In this document: positions 11,912-22,589 of the stretch, piece after piece | How the letters are laid out: the number at the start of each line of letters is the position of its first letter | Position numbering within the stretch: position 1 is the first letter of the stretch | NCBI GenBank assembly: GCA_016987375.1 | Contig: PJRA01000412.1 | Location: 2,209,354-2,245,347 of the forward strand | Direction: 5' to 3' | Source of the DNA: Brachionus koreanus | Lineage: Eukaryota > Rotifera > Eurotatoria > Ploima > Brachionidae | Length of the DNA stretch: 35,994 nucleotides | Notes under the pieces: generated by a model | What the model was told of the DNA's origin: nothing | Database searches by the model: none | What the model saw: only the letters and a program-made list of their open reading frames with translations | Position numbers and translations under genes: made by a program

Positions 11912-12969
11912 AAACATTTAAAAGTAGTTTTTTTTAAAAACAAAAAAATTGGAAATTTTTATCAATTATTTTTTAGATTACATTATGTAATCAATTTTAT
12001 TTGATTTTCTTTTATTAAAAGCTTTATATCCTTCAATTTTTCATAATTTCGCTCTAGGTAAAACAACAGTTATTTCACTTTATTTCATCTGCAATTCTCA
12101 ATGAAATTTCACAGTACCCATCTTTATTAACTTAAAATTTAAAAATTAATTAGAAATTATGTTCCAATATTTTTTTAGAAAAGCAAGAAATTAAATTATT
12201 ACTTAATTTTTAATTTGCATGATATTTTACAATTAAATAGACTTACTTTGATGACAAAAAGTTGGCTTCATGAATGTATTTAGTTGGAAAAGCTTCTTTC
12301 TCGTGGCCTATTTCAATTTCAAGGTTAATCAACAGGCTAGTGTCAATGTCATGAAAGACTCATGAAACACTTCATTTATATCATTTAATAAAATAAATAC
12401 ATTGAAATAAATTAAATTAAATTTTTTGATGCTTGATCTTCAACATTGATCTCTTGATCATGTAAAAATCAAAAGACTTTTAATGGTAGTTGAAAAATTG
12501 AAGTACTTTAATTTAAGCAGAAAAGCACTTTCCAGTTTTTTTCTATCTGAATTTATCTGAATGAGTAGCTTTTGTGTTATCAGTAAACACTTATAAAATT
12601 CTAAAAAGATAAGAGATATTAAATATAGAAATTAGAATAGGTTGACCCAATACTGAACCTTGTGACACACCTAAGTTGAGTGATTCCTCAAAATCGTTTA
12701 ATATAAATAAAGCTGAGTCATTTTTACAGCCTAGCTATTTAAATTTTCTTCTAGTCTCTCTTTATTAAATAATTCCATTTTTCTTCTATATGAGGAAGCT
12801 TATAAAGCAATGAAAATTCATAGCATTTCATTTGTAGCAAGAAATTTTTATAAAGTATCATTCGAGTTTAAAATAGATGAATTGATAAAATTTTTATAAA
12901 TCTTTAATTTATTGAAAATTCATCTATAAAAAAATATAGAATATAAATATAAAAAAATAAAATTGTTGT
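11912..12969. other. Spacer between the tail-to-tail SLC6 and HIT genes
   Basis: This strip holds the two 3' UTRs and a decayed LINE reverse-transcriptase fragment (listed separately). No other gene was recognised. Confidence 0.5.
12545..12736 (-). pseudogene. Decayed LINE reverse-transcriptase fragment
   Basis: The minus strand reads NDFEESLNLGVSQGSVLGQP followed by a hydrophobic run. This matches the non-LTR reverse-transcriptase block normally written GVPQGSVLGPLLF. About 30 codons later, in the same frame after a TAA, comes FTDNTKATHSDKF, which sits where the catalytic YADDT box is expected. The box has lost one catalytic Asp (DD became DN), and stops break the frame. No ORF, tail or target duplication could be defined. 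Confidence 0.6.
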
Positions 12970-15043
12970 TTATTTTTTTTGAAATTTATCAAGTTCTTGG
13001 AAAACTCTGTTTGCTAAAACATATCTATCAATCCCAATTACAGAACTCTTAAGAATGATTTTAATATTTTAAAATATCTAAAATTTTATCAAAACTTACA
13101 GTAAAAAGATCTAAACCATTAAAGTCTGATCTGAGATTCGCAACTGGAGATCTGAATAAAATTTTGCTAAAAATTTTTTCTAATTTACTTGGATCATAAT
13201 CTTTATTTGTTTCTTTAGAAAAAAAGCGAGCTTTACTATTTAATTTATATTGAAACCAATTAAGCTACCTCCAAATATTGGAAAATGCATTCCTGTGCTA
13301 AAACTGTACTGTTCCAAGATATCAACAAAAACTAAAAAATATCAAAATTAAAAATATTAATTGCCAAGTGTGGTTATTAGTTTTTTGAAGCTAAAAATAA
13401 AAAAAAAAGTTTTTTACTTCTGATAATTTGGTAGGTAAGCTTGTTTATGGTGGCAAAAGATTTTGGGTCATTGTTTCCCACAATCAATACTTCGTTGTCT
13501 TTTAATGGAATCTTAAATTTTCAAAATTCGATTCCTGAATAAAAGTTTATATTTTACTTACTAAATTAAAAATAACATAACAATTGTTCAATTCATAAGC
13601 TAATCCTAGTGCTTTGTGAATTAAAATAAAATCATCTAAAAAATCGCGTTTGAATTTGCCATAATATTTTTCACTTGCATCTAACCATCGTCTCAAAACA
13701 CCATAGTAATTCTTATCATCCATGCTGACTTGTAAATGTGTATGTATTTGACTTGCTCCTGATTTCGGCATGGCATCCCAAATTAACTCGGGATATATGG
13801 CACTTGGATCAATACTGTTGACTTTTTTAAACCAATCTAAGCCCATATTATACATGTCAGCTATTTCTTCTTCTTTTAAATAAAGAGGATTATGATTTCT
13901 GCTTACTATCAAAGAATGCCATTTATCATATTTGAATGTATTAGCAGCTGAGTAAGATAATCGAGATTCCAAACGATCAAATATTTCATTAGCAGTATTT
14001 CTATTATATCGAAAAAGATAAATTCTTTTAATTAACAATTATATATTTTTACATTTTATAATTTTGCTCACAAAAATCACAACTTGTTTTACTGTCTTCA
14101 ATAACTTTAAACGTGCTTCACAAGAAAAATACTTAATTTTCTATATTGTTATTCATAGCTTTAGAAGCTTACTGATTTTTTTCCGATACAATTTGCTTGG
14201 CCTGCGGTCTTTTTCCTCGCAGAGGATTATAAATCATCTCATCACTGTGAAATTTATTATATATTTTTATAATTTTCTTGAAAAATTCAAATTAATTATT
14301 TAAAATTTTAATTTTTTTTATAAACATTTTTTGGAATCTTTTTGACTTTTTTTTTATATTTTTTTTAACATTCAAACGATGCCAAAATGTTTATAAATAA
14401 TTAATTCATATTTTTGAGATAATTTGAATTAACTGTCAGCTCTATTTTTAAAAAATTCAAAAATACTTTACTTGTTTGTAAGCTTGTTTAACATAATCCG
14501 GATTATTGTTTAGCCAAACTTTTACTTTTTCTAGAAATTTTTCATCTAAACGAATTTCACCATAGCTTATATCAAGTTCGAATAATGAATCAAAGATTGA
14601 GTAGACAGCGCTTTATTTAAAAAAAAATCCGTCTTAAAAATTCTAAAAAATAGGGAATTTTTATTTTACTTGCAATTTTTATTGTTGGAATTTTTAAAGC
14701 TATTTATATAGTCTTCAATAAATTCAAATTTCATATCATCTTTAGCAAATTTTGATAAACAATTTTCTGAGAACCAGTCCTTTAGTTGTAAAAAATAAAA
14801 TAATTGACAATAATTCAGTCAAAATACCTTAGATAAAGTGTGTAATTCACTATTAATATTGCCATTAGGTCTAATATTATTGTTCAAATATTTTTGTTGA
14901 TGTATCGTGTCATCAAATTTTGAATTTTGGTTTTTTTGAAAGTACATCATAAAAAATATCAATAAAAAAAATGATCCAAACAATGACAAAATGACTTTTT
15001 TGTGAAGATGTAATGCTGCCATGCTATCAAAAATGAAATTCAT
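12970..15043 (-). CDS. Signal-anchored HIT-superfamily nucleotidyltransferase/phosphorylase (GalT/Ap4A phosphorylase-like)
   Basis: Ten exons on the minus strand give 454 aa: 15043-14828, 14779-14670, 14610-14472, 14237-14173, 14082-14053, 14000-13562, 13511-13418, 13331-13269, 13230-13100, 13047-12970. A hydrophobic segment near residues 16-36 (VILSLFGSFFLLIFFMMYF) looks like a signal anchor, which suggests a type II protein facing the ER/Golgi lumen. Then come YNPLRGKRPQAKQ (about 157-169), a CDFC pair (178-181), SAANTFKYDKWHSLIVSRNH, and the HIT-type core GASQIHTHLQ (273-277 HTHLQ). CxxC plus HxHxQ is the layout of galactose-1-phosphate uridylyltransferase and Ap4A phosphorylase, where the second His carries the nucleotide. 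The C-terminal part (IPLKDNEVLIVGNNDP) is well conserved in character. Uncertain joins: the exon 4 acceptor (the better CACAG at 14245 breaks phase, so a hidden microexon in the 230-bp intron is possible) and the exon 8/9 junction (38 or 26 bp intron). The reaction and substrate are not known. Confidence 0.75.
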
Positions 15044-16430
15044 TATAAAAATTTTAAACTAATTTAAAAAAATGTAACAAAAAATTTTGAAAATTTCAAA
15101 TTGAGTACCATTTGTAAAAATCAAAATAATTTTTGAAATGATAATAATATTAAAATTTACTGGATCATTAATAATTTATTCATAGAAATTTAAATTATAA
15201 TACATGTATTTAAATTTTTGTTAAAAAATTTCGATATGTTGTCCTCAATAATCTTCATAACAATACAATATAAATGAAAATAGTTCTATTGTTATATTTT
15301 TTTTTTTAAATTATATTATTCACAAATATTTCACAAATATATTTTTAAAATAGTGTTTTTATTATAATGATTGTACTGGAGAAAAAATCATCGACATTCC
15401 ATTAGATTAGTATTTGACGTTAGAAAGAGTGAATGTTTTTCTCTAAACAATCAAATAAACACAGCAACTGACAACATCGTTCGTTCGTTTAAATTAAGAG
15501 CAAGATATCTAAAATTTAATTAATCTTATTTGGATTATCATGAGTAAATTTCAGAGAGATCCCGATTTACATAATGATTTACAAAACGCTTTATATAATC
15601 ATTAGAATAGATTTTGTAACCTTATTGATGATATCATGGGGAAAAATAATCCAGGTGTTGTGCTAAAGTTAAAAATATTTTACTAAAAAACTCTTCGAGA
15701 AATGGAAAAAATGCATAAAACCTGTAACTAAATTAATTGATAAGATTATTGATCAAAAAAATAATTTCTTTGACATAAAAAAATGATCGTTTGATTGAGC
15801 GACATAAAAATTATACAATAAAAACAATTAAAATTTCTTTCAAAAATTAATGGTTTGTAATGTTTCAATTTACTAACATTATTTATTAGAAATAGTATTA
15901 ATAAAATATTAAAAATGAAAAACTGAGGTAATTTTGAATTTTAAAAAATTTTCATTCAAATTTAGTTCATAACAGACCATAGAAAGCTTAATCATTTGCA
16001 GCTCTTTGAAACTTTAAAATTAGATTTTTCTTCTTAAAATTTAACACCCTAAAAAAATTCATAAGTTAAATTTGAATGGTGATTAATTTATAAATATTCA
16101 TTGAATCATAGAAATTATATTTCATACCAACCGTTTTTCTTTCTTGCTATAAAACAATTACTTTCAAAGATGGAGAACGATTTTAAAGACTCCTTTCAAT
16201 AAATGTACTTTTATATTCAAAAGATTTTTCAGCAAATTTTTTAAAATAAAGCGTTTTTTTTTAAAGGAATTTATCTTCTCAGTTTCATTAATATATTGAC
16301 CCCAATTATACGAAACAATTGTTTATCCATTTCTGCTAAAATCATTTAAGTGTATAATTCATCATATTTTTTAATTATGTTTGCATGTTACTTGAATTCT
16401 AAAACTTTAAATCATTTTATATGTTAAAAT
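15044..16430. other. Gene-free region upstream of the HIT gene
   Basis: This AT-rich stretch should hold the promoter of the minus-strand HIT gene at its left end. An ATG-led frame at 15540-15614 (SKFQRDPDLHNDLQNALYNH) runs into a TAG after 24 codons and resembles nothing I know. A short GTTC repeat lies near 15479. Confidence 0.45.
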
Positions 16431-16616
16431 AAACAGAATTAAATGCTCTTCAAAATGATATGTCTAACTCTTTGTTTGTTTGTTTATTTAATTCTAAAAA
16501 AATTTATAAAATGAAAACTTTAAATGAAAATTATGAAATTTTGATACTATTACGTAATTGTAGGAAAAAATGCCTATCAGTAACTCTTGAAATATGTCTT
16601 GTAGAAGGTAAAAATT
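16431..16616 (+). repeat. Dispersed repeat, copy A
   Basis: The segment beginning AAACAGAATTAAATGCTCTT matches 20143-20320 in the same orientation, at roughly nine identities in ten by eye. The main indel is 8 nt in the GTTT-rich part. Weaker similarity extends about 25 bp to the left. In copy A one frame stays open for 61 codons; in copy B the same frame is interrupted by TAA. Copy A lies directly upstream of the LINE endonuclease relic, so it may be the 5' or ORF1 part of that LINE. Confidence 0.75.
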
Positions 16617-16699
16617 TTTCTGATAGGTTTGTTTCTTCAAGATAACGTTAGACCTGATATAACTAAAAAGGAAATTACAGAGTTGATAAGCAAAATAAA

Positions 16700-17225
16700 A
16701 AATTAGTATGTACCGATGGCAAGCAAATGAAGAAAGTTGACTACAAAAAAATCAACTTCAGTTAATAAATATTTTAATAGATACGTACCTTTTTCTGGGT
16801 CAAATTATTTCAATTGTATTTATACAAATACAGCATCTCTAAATAATAAGTTCACAGAGCTTATTGCTCTTAAAGATAGAATTGATAAACCTCATTTAGT
16901 ATGTGTATCTGAAAATTGGTTTTCCGAGTTCTCATGCCGAACATTAATAGTTATTTTCAATACTGTAAATACTATTTAAGACAAGGTGGTGGTGTTTCTA
17001 TTTTTGTTAAAGACCACAAATGCTCAATAAATTAACCCTTTTCTCAAATGGATTTGTACAAATATAGTTTGGAATAAAAAGTGGTGCTGAAAATATGTTA
17101 GTTAGATGCATTTATAAACGTCTCATGAGTGGTTTTAGTGTGATAGAGTCTATAAACCAGTCTTTCCAAGTAACAAGAAATATGCAAGAAAAAAAATTTG
17201 GTGACTTTTAGAGGCATGAAAAATA
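16700..17225 (+). mobile_element. Truncated LINE (non-LTR retrotransposon) endonuclease relic
   Basis: The plus strand encodes pieces of an APE-type endonuclease domain in three broken frames. The first is CIYTNTASLNNKFTELIALK followed by PHLVCVSENWFSEF (about 16812-16932), matching the N-terminal block and the E-W block that contains the catalytic Glu. After a one-base shift comes YYLRQGGGVSIFVKDH (about 16967-17020), the GGG-V strand. A third piece reads ENMLVRCIYKR and ends KKFGDF then TAG (about 17088-17211), the end of the domain where GDFN is expected. No reverse transcriptase follows. The copy is dead. Confidence 0.7.
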
Positions 17226-17271
17226 GAATGCAAATGAAGGTGGGGTTGTACAAATTCAATCGAAATGGCTG

Positions 17272-17358
17272 CCTCAGAACTATGTGTTATATCAAATGGA
17301 AATTTCACATTTATTGAAGAAGTGTCCCGGTGAACGTCAGTTAGATGGTTTTGTATTT
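17272..17358 (-). pseudogene. Diverged copy of a C2-domain exon from the neighbouring gene
   Basis: These 87 bp align without gaps to 21032-21118, inside exon 6 of the TMEM24-like gene, with 14 mismatches by my count (84% identity). Read on the minus strand in the same frame, the copy gives NHLTDVHRDTSSINVKFPFD where the gene gives KHLTDVHRDVSSINEQFLFD. Weak similarity continues for about 10 codons beyond. An in-frame TAA lies immediately upstream of the matching segment, and no splice acceptor is apparent there. It lies about 700 bp beyond the stop codon of the parent gene, in the same orientation. It is most simply a decayed fragment of a partial duplication. Confidence 0.65.
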
Positions 17359-18086
17359 AAATTTTAGAATGCTTAACTTTTCTAATTAGTCAAAAATATT
17401 ATTTTATTTTTTAAATAAATTAACTTTTTTATACAATTTAAATAAATGAAGTGTCAATCAGTCTATTAGAAAAGGGCACTAGCATTTTGATTAGCCTTGA
17501 AATTGACAACAGAATAAGTTTCCTTTTTCGTTACTTATTATAAAATTTCAATACAAATCAAACAAAAATGCTACTCTTTTTTATAAATTTAAATTTACTA
17601 AAATAAAAAACATGTAAAAAATTACTGCAACAAAGTGCAACATACATGGTTGCACCATTTTTTCAAATAATATTTTTCTTATGTGAAGAAAAAACAAAAC
17701 AAAAAACTAAAACTTCAATATGATTTAAATTGTTCATTGATTTCGTCAGTTAGCACCTCTTTACAAATCGTACTAGCAGATTATTGAATATGACTTAATG
17801 CAGCAGATGGAAATAAGTTAAGTCATTTATTCAGAAAAATCTCAACCATTGAAAGATATAATTAGCACATTTTTGTTAAAGTGGCTTAAGAAAATTAGAA
17901 AAAAATCCAAAACACTTTTTATTGATAAATTTTAAATAAAGGTTTAATAAAAACAAAGTATAAAAAAAATAAATTCGTTGATATCTCAGGGATAAAATAT
18001 GTTAGAAATAAAATGAATATAAATTATTCAAAAAATATCAAAATTAAGATTATCGACTAGTGTATTTTCTTTTCTATTAAATACGA
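17359..18086. other. Spacer downstream of the TMEM24-like gene
   Basis: No gene was recognised. It should contain the 3' UTR of the minus-strand TMEM24-like gene at its right end. Confidence 0.45.
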
Positions 18087-21000
18087 TCATTTAAGAGACC
18101 TCGTTAATAATAAAGGCTCTTTTCGTTCGTATGACTCATTTAAATTGACCGTTTCATTCTCATTGTGAGCATTTGAATTAATTGTATAAGTACCTTGATT
18201 TACATAATTTTTTTCCGAACCGATTGGAGTCAATAAATGTCGAGTATTTGGCGAATTTTGCAAATTTGCATCACTTGGTCTTTTAAAAAAAAAGAGATAA
18301 ATTTTTAAATTCATAATTTTTTTCTGAGAAAAAAAAAATTTTAAATGCTAGCAAAGAAAGCTTTTATATTATATTTTTAAATTTACACACTAAGGTTAGT
18401 AAGAGCTCATTACTAAAAACAATCAAAATAGTTAAAGATTTAATTGGGATTTTTAAAATAAAAAAAAAAAATTATTACAAAATGTAAACCTCAATTTTAG
18501 TTAATTTCAACTTAAATTTAAAATTTCTACAATAACATTAAAGGCTTTCAAAAAACAACATCATTACTCAAATCTTGTCTTAAAACAAAACATTTAGAAA
18601 AATGTTAAGGTTAAAAAAACAAAAGTATTTTAAGCTTTTTTTTCTGTATTTTTTTTAAGCAAAAAAATAGAAAATTTACCTTGAAATTGTAATGCTAATT
18701 GGATTAGGAGATCCTGTTCTTAATTCATGTACTGAACCATCGTATTTTTTAGAGCTTTTTTTGATATGAAACAATTTTTTTAAGCTTCCTCCAATTGATT
18801 TTGACTTTTTTAAATTTTCTGTATCATCTTGTGAAAATTTTTTTTTTAAACAAATATTCTATTAAAAAGAAATGCTTTAATACCACTGTTTAGATCATAT
18901 TGATTTACAGTTTGCACATCATAAGATTTATCTCTTTTTTTTGACTTTGGCTTGAATAAATTACGAACACTTCGACTTATTGAACGAGTTCTATTTCGAT
19001 CATCTGAATTACCATCCTTAGCAGACTCGTTTGAGTAAATACTTGATACCAATTGATTCGATTGTAAAGTATTTGAATTTAAATTTGGTTGAATTTGCAT
19101 GTAGTTTCTATTAATTACTATTCCGCTATTTGATTGAACAGGATTTACAGATTGGACCAGATGTTCATGAACTTGCATTGGTGAGTGCGAATAATTGCCT
19201 GAAGCTGTATATTCTGTTAAATTTTTAGTTGTGTTCGGACCATAAATTGAATGGTCTGTTTTTGCCGCGTTGTCTGAATTGATAGAAATATTATCAGTTT
19301 GTTTTAGTTCATTTTTCATGTCATCTTGAATATATAAGTTAAATTAATATAATTTTAGTTTTTTTTTTAAAGTACCTCTATAATTAAAAGCGATCATGGG
19401 TTCTGCACTTGATCGTTCATTTCGGTCGTGTGGTGATCTGCTATTACGCGAAGCAATACTGCTGCGATTGCGTAATTCAACAATTGAATTAACTGGCTCG
19501 ATAAATAAGAACTAGAATTATGTTTTGAAAATAATGTATAAAATGTAAATAAGTTGGAATAAAGTTTTTACTTCCACGGTTAAGGATCCTGTTTTTTGTG
19601 ATCCGAATCGATGAAGTTGAATAACTCTTTTACCGCTATTTTCTGAGCATAAATCATTTACTGGTAGGACTGCTTCACCTATTAAGTCTTCTTCAATAGA
19701 AAATATTAACTTTAATGAATTTTTTTTAAGTTTTGAACACGAAAATTTTGAATATATAACTATTAACAATTTTGACCATTTTTTTAAAGATTGAAACTTA
19801 AAAATACAAAAAATTTTTTGATAGAAATAAAATTTTAATAAAAATAGCTTTTAAAAATTAAACATTTTTTTTAAATTCGTTGAAAATTTTAATTAATTTT
19901 CAGAAAAAAATATTTAATTTGCCTACATTACTAAATTTGAAATTTTTATTAAAAATCAGCCGAACTTTCTATTATTGAGGATTGAAATTTTTATAGTGCT
20001 AAAACAAATATAATAATGTTAAATATTTTTGCAGAGAATTTGCATCCTAATTTACTTTTTGATTTTGATTTTTCTTTGAAAAAGAGAATTCAAATTCAAT
20101 TAAATATGTTTGAGTTTTTTAAACTTTATATGTAAAAAAAATAAACAGAATTGAATACTCTTCAAAATGATATGTCTAACTCTTTGTTTATTTAATTCTA
20201 AAAAATATTATAAAATGAAAACTTTAAATGAAAATTATGAAATTTTGATACTATTGCGTCATTGTTGAAAAAAATGCCTATCAGTCACTCTTGAAATATG
20301 TCTTGTGGAAGGTGAAAATTGTGTTTAAAATAAGAAGAGTACAAAATAGATTTAACAAATTTACAATGGTTTAAATAGCGGTGATGCGAGCCTTCAAAGG
20401 AAGAAAGAGCCAGATAGACCAACCATTATTGACCAGAATGCTTTAGACTATATGCTATAGCATTAAGTTCAGATTAATTCACAGTATCATCTTTTTGGTT
20501 CAGTGGCTCATTTTTTTAAAGGAAAACATTTTTAGTAGTCAAGACCAAGATGAATAAGGGTCTTGTAAGTTTTTTGTTTCCAAAAGCCCAGAATGATAAA
20601 GAGAGGAATTGAACTACTCACTGATAGCTAGCTTAAGGCTAAAGAGGATATATCTTGAAGTTTATATCTTGAAGATTAAATAAAAATTGATTATTTTATT
20701 GATAAATCAAAAAAACTTAAAAAATACGAAAATTTATTGACTCATCCTAATAATAAAATTTTGCTTTAAAAAATATATTTGTGAATAATGTTTGGTATTA
20801 ATCTTTCTTTATCAATCTAAATATGTATTTTACCCATATAAATTTAGTAGATTGTGTTATATTTTCTTTTAAATATTTTTGTGATTTATAAAAGATGAAA
20901 AAATAAATTTGTTAAAGTTATCTGATTTTTAGAAAACGTAGATACAATCTGAAATGTAATATTTAAGTAAAAATTTAAAAAATCATTACTTCCATAATCT

Positions 21001-22589
21001 TTGGCTCTATCGTAAACATATAAACTTAATTCTTCAGAACTGGGTGTTATGTCAAAAAGAAATTGCTCGTTTATTGAAGAAACGTCCCTGTGAACGTCAG
21101 TTAGATGTTTTTGTATTGGCGAATCCAGCTCGACAACACAATAAGGCTCCTCATAATCTTTTAATCAATCAAAATTTTTTTCTTAATCATTATTGTATTT
21201 TACTTGTCAAATTGTTAGCTTTTAGGAGCTTTACTAAAAGTCTCTTCTCATTTACGTTATTTCTGAGGTAATTTGTGTTAGATAGTTCAGAATTAAAATT
21301 TGTGGGTTCAGTATTCAATTTCGAGTTGGCTTCTAATGGAGAAGATGATCTTGTGTTTCTGTTCAACAAAGGACTTTGATGTGCCTTAGAGCTAATATTT
21401 GTATGAGGAGAAAAATGTTGTAGATTCACCTTAATTTAAAAAAACAAGCTTATTTTTTTTCCATTTTTTTTTTTCAATACTTTAGTGGTGCCATATAATT
21501 TTTTATTTTGAAAGTTAAGTTCCAAACTGAGTACAAAATTTTTGACACAATTTTTTAAAATATCTTTCAAAAATTCACATAAACTTTGCTCAATATTCTT
21601 TAAAAATTTTTAAATTAATCTCAAAAATTATTTTTATTTAAAATTACTGCATCGTTTTTGAATTGAATTGAAATTTCTGATTTCGGGTCTACGGTGCAAT
21701 CCAAAATGTAAGAAGAACTAGTTGATTGACCTAACACAATTAAAGCCTCTGCATTTGCTTTTTCAATTATGATATCTAGTTGACGATGGCTCCTTTTTAA
21801 CTCGGCTTGAATTTCCAAATTCTTGAACTCTATATGACTTTTGATGGTCTGAAAATGTTTTTCTAAAAATTTTTTTTTTGTTTCTTTAAGTTATTTATTT
21901 ACCAAAGTGTCACTATCGCTTAGAACAGTTTCAATATTGCTAAATTTAGGAGGCAATGTATCAACTCTTTTGAACCATATATCATCATACTTTGAATTAA
22001 TCTTAATAAATTTTAATTAAAAAAAGCAACTAACATGTTTTTATTTTTATTTAAAAAAATGACTAACCGAACGCTTCAAGTTTCCTGAATTAAGCAATAA
22101 TAGTATTTTTTCATTTATTAATTTATTGGTTTCAGAGTTAAGATAGAACCATTTCAGACAGTTATTAATTAACAAACTATCTTGATTAAAATTTTTTTGG
22201 TTCAACCTATTCTTATTCTCACTATTTGGGCCTTTGTATAGCAAGAGATTTATTATACTTTTACTAAATGAAATAACTAAATTAAATAGAATTTTCACAA
22301 CAATTTTTATATTATTCAAAAGTGTATTTGAATTTTTTGAATTTGAATTACTCTTATTTGCTGTATTTTTGACTTTGTTTGTGTTTAAATATTTGTAAAT
22401 GCTCAAATAAGCAATTAGAACAATTAATAAAACTGTCCAAATATAGAAGACGTAGTCAAGACCGGTTAAAATGGCCGTGATTGAGGAGTAAATAAACGAA
22501 TGCGATTTAGGCGTCAAGCTTTCTTCCATTTTGGCGTTATCTTGAACAAGCCCAGCTTCGCCAGGCATAGGCGCTTCTGTTGAAATCAT
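18087..22589 (-). CDS. TMEM24/C2CD2-like membrane contact-site protein (TM + SMP-like + C2 + basic tail)
   Basis: Eleven exons join in phase to 789 aa: 22589-22068, 22001-21903, 21848-21648, 21597-21481, 21429-21204, 21157-20990, 19690-19572, 19511-19376, 19324-18884, 18827-18680, 18279-18087. One membrane segment lies near residues 45-66. A region at about 150-320 (CLKWFYLNSETNKLINEKIL; ILDCTVDPKSEISIQFKND) is consistent with a lipid-binding SMP domain. A C2 domain follows at about 375-490 (RLLVKLLKANNL, EEPYCVVELDSPIQKHLTDV, LSLYVYDRAKDYG, DLIGEAVLPVNDL). Its Ca2+ loops lack most of the usual Asp residues, so Ca2+-independent binding is likely. The tail is Ser/Asn-rich with two basic patches (RNLFKPKSKKRDK; KKLFHIKKSSKK). 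This order matches TMEM24 (C2CD2L) and C2CD2, which are ER-anchored and move phosphatidylinositol at ER-plasma membrane contacts. The SMP call is the weaker part; an extended-synaptotagmin-like protein is the alternative. Intron 6 (20989-19691, 1.3 kb) carries repeats. Confidence 0.75.
20143..20320 (+). repeat. Dispersed repeat, copy B
   Basis: Second copy of the repeat at 16431-16616, in the same orientation and about 3.7 kb away. It lies in intron 6 of the TMEM24-like gene, antisense to it. Similarity stops abruptly at about 20320, where a mariner-like fragment begins. Confidence 0.75.
20330..20660 (+). mobile_element. Mariner-like transposase scrap
   Basis: After a WF(K) in a neighbouring frame, the plus strand reads SGDASLQRKKEPDRPTIIDQ followed by NALDYML and TAG (20377-20460). 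This resembles the linker after the first helix-turn-helix of mariner transposases, typically SGD-SLEDKPRSGRPT-ID-AL. The rest is broken by stops and shifts, and no DDE core or terminal repeat was found. The match is short, so the family call is tentative. Confidence 0.45.

Noticed and set aside
14064..14303. A 79-codon plus-strand frame opposite the HIT gene.
   Set aside because: It overlaps in-phase HIT exons on the minus strand and has no family resemblance.
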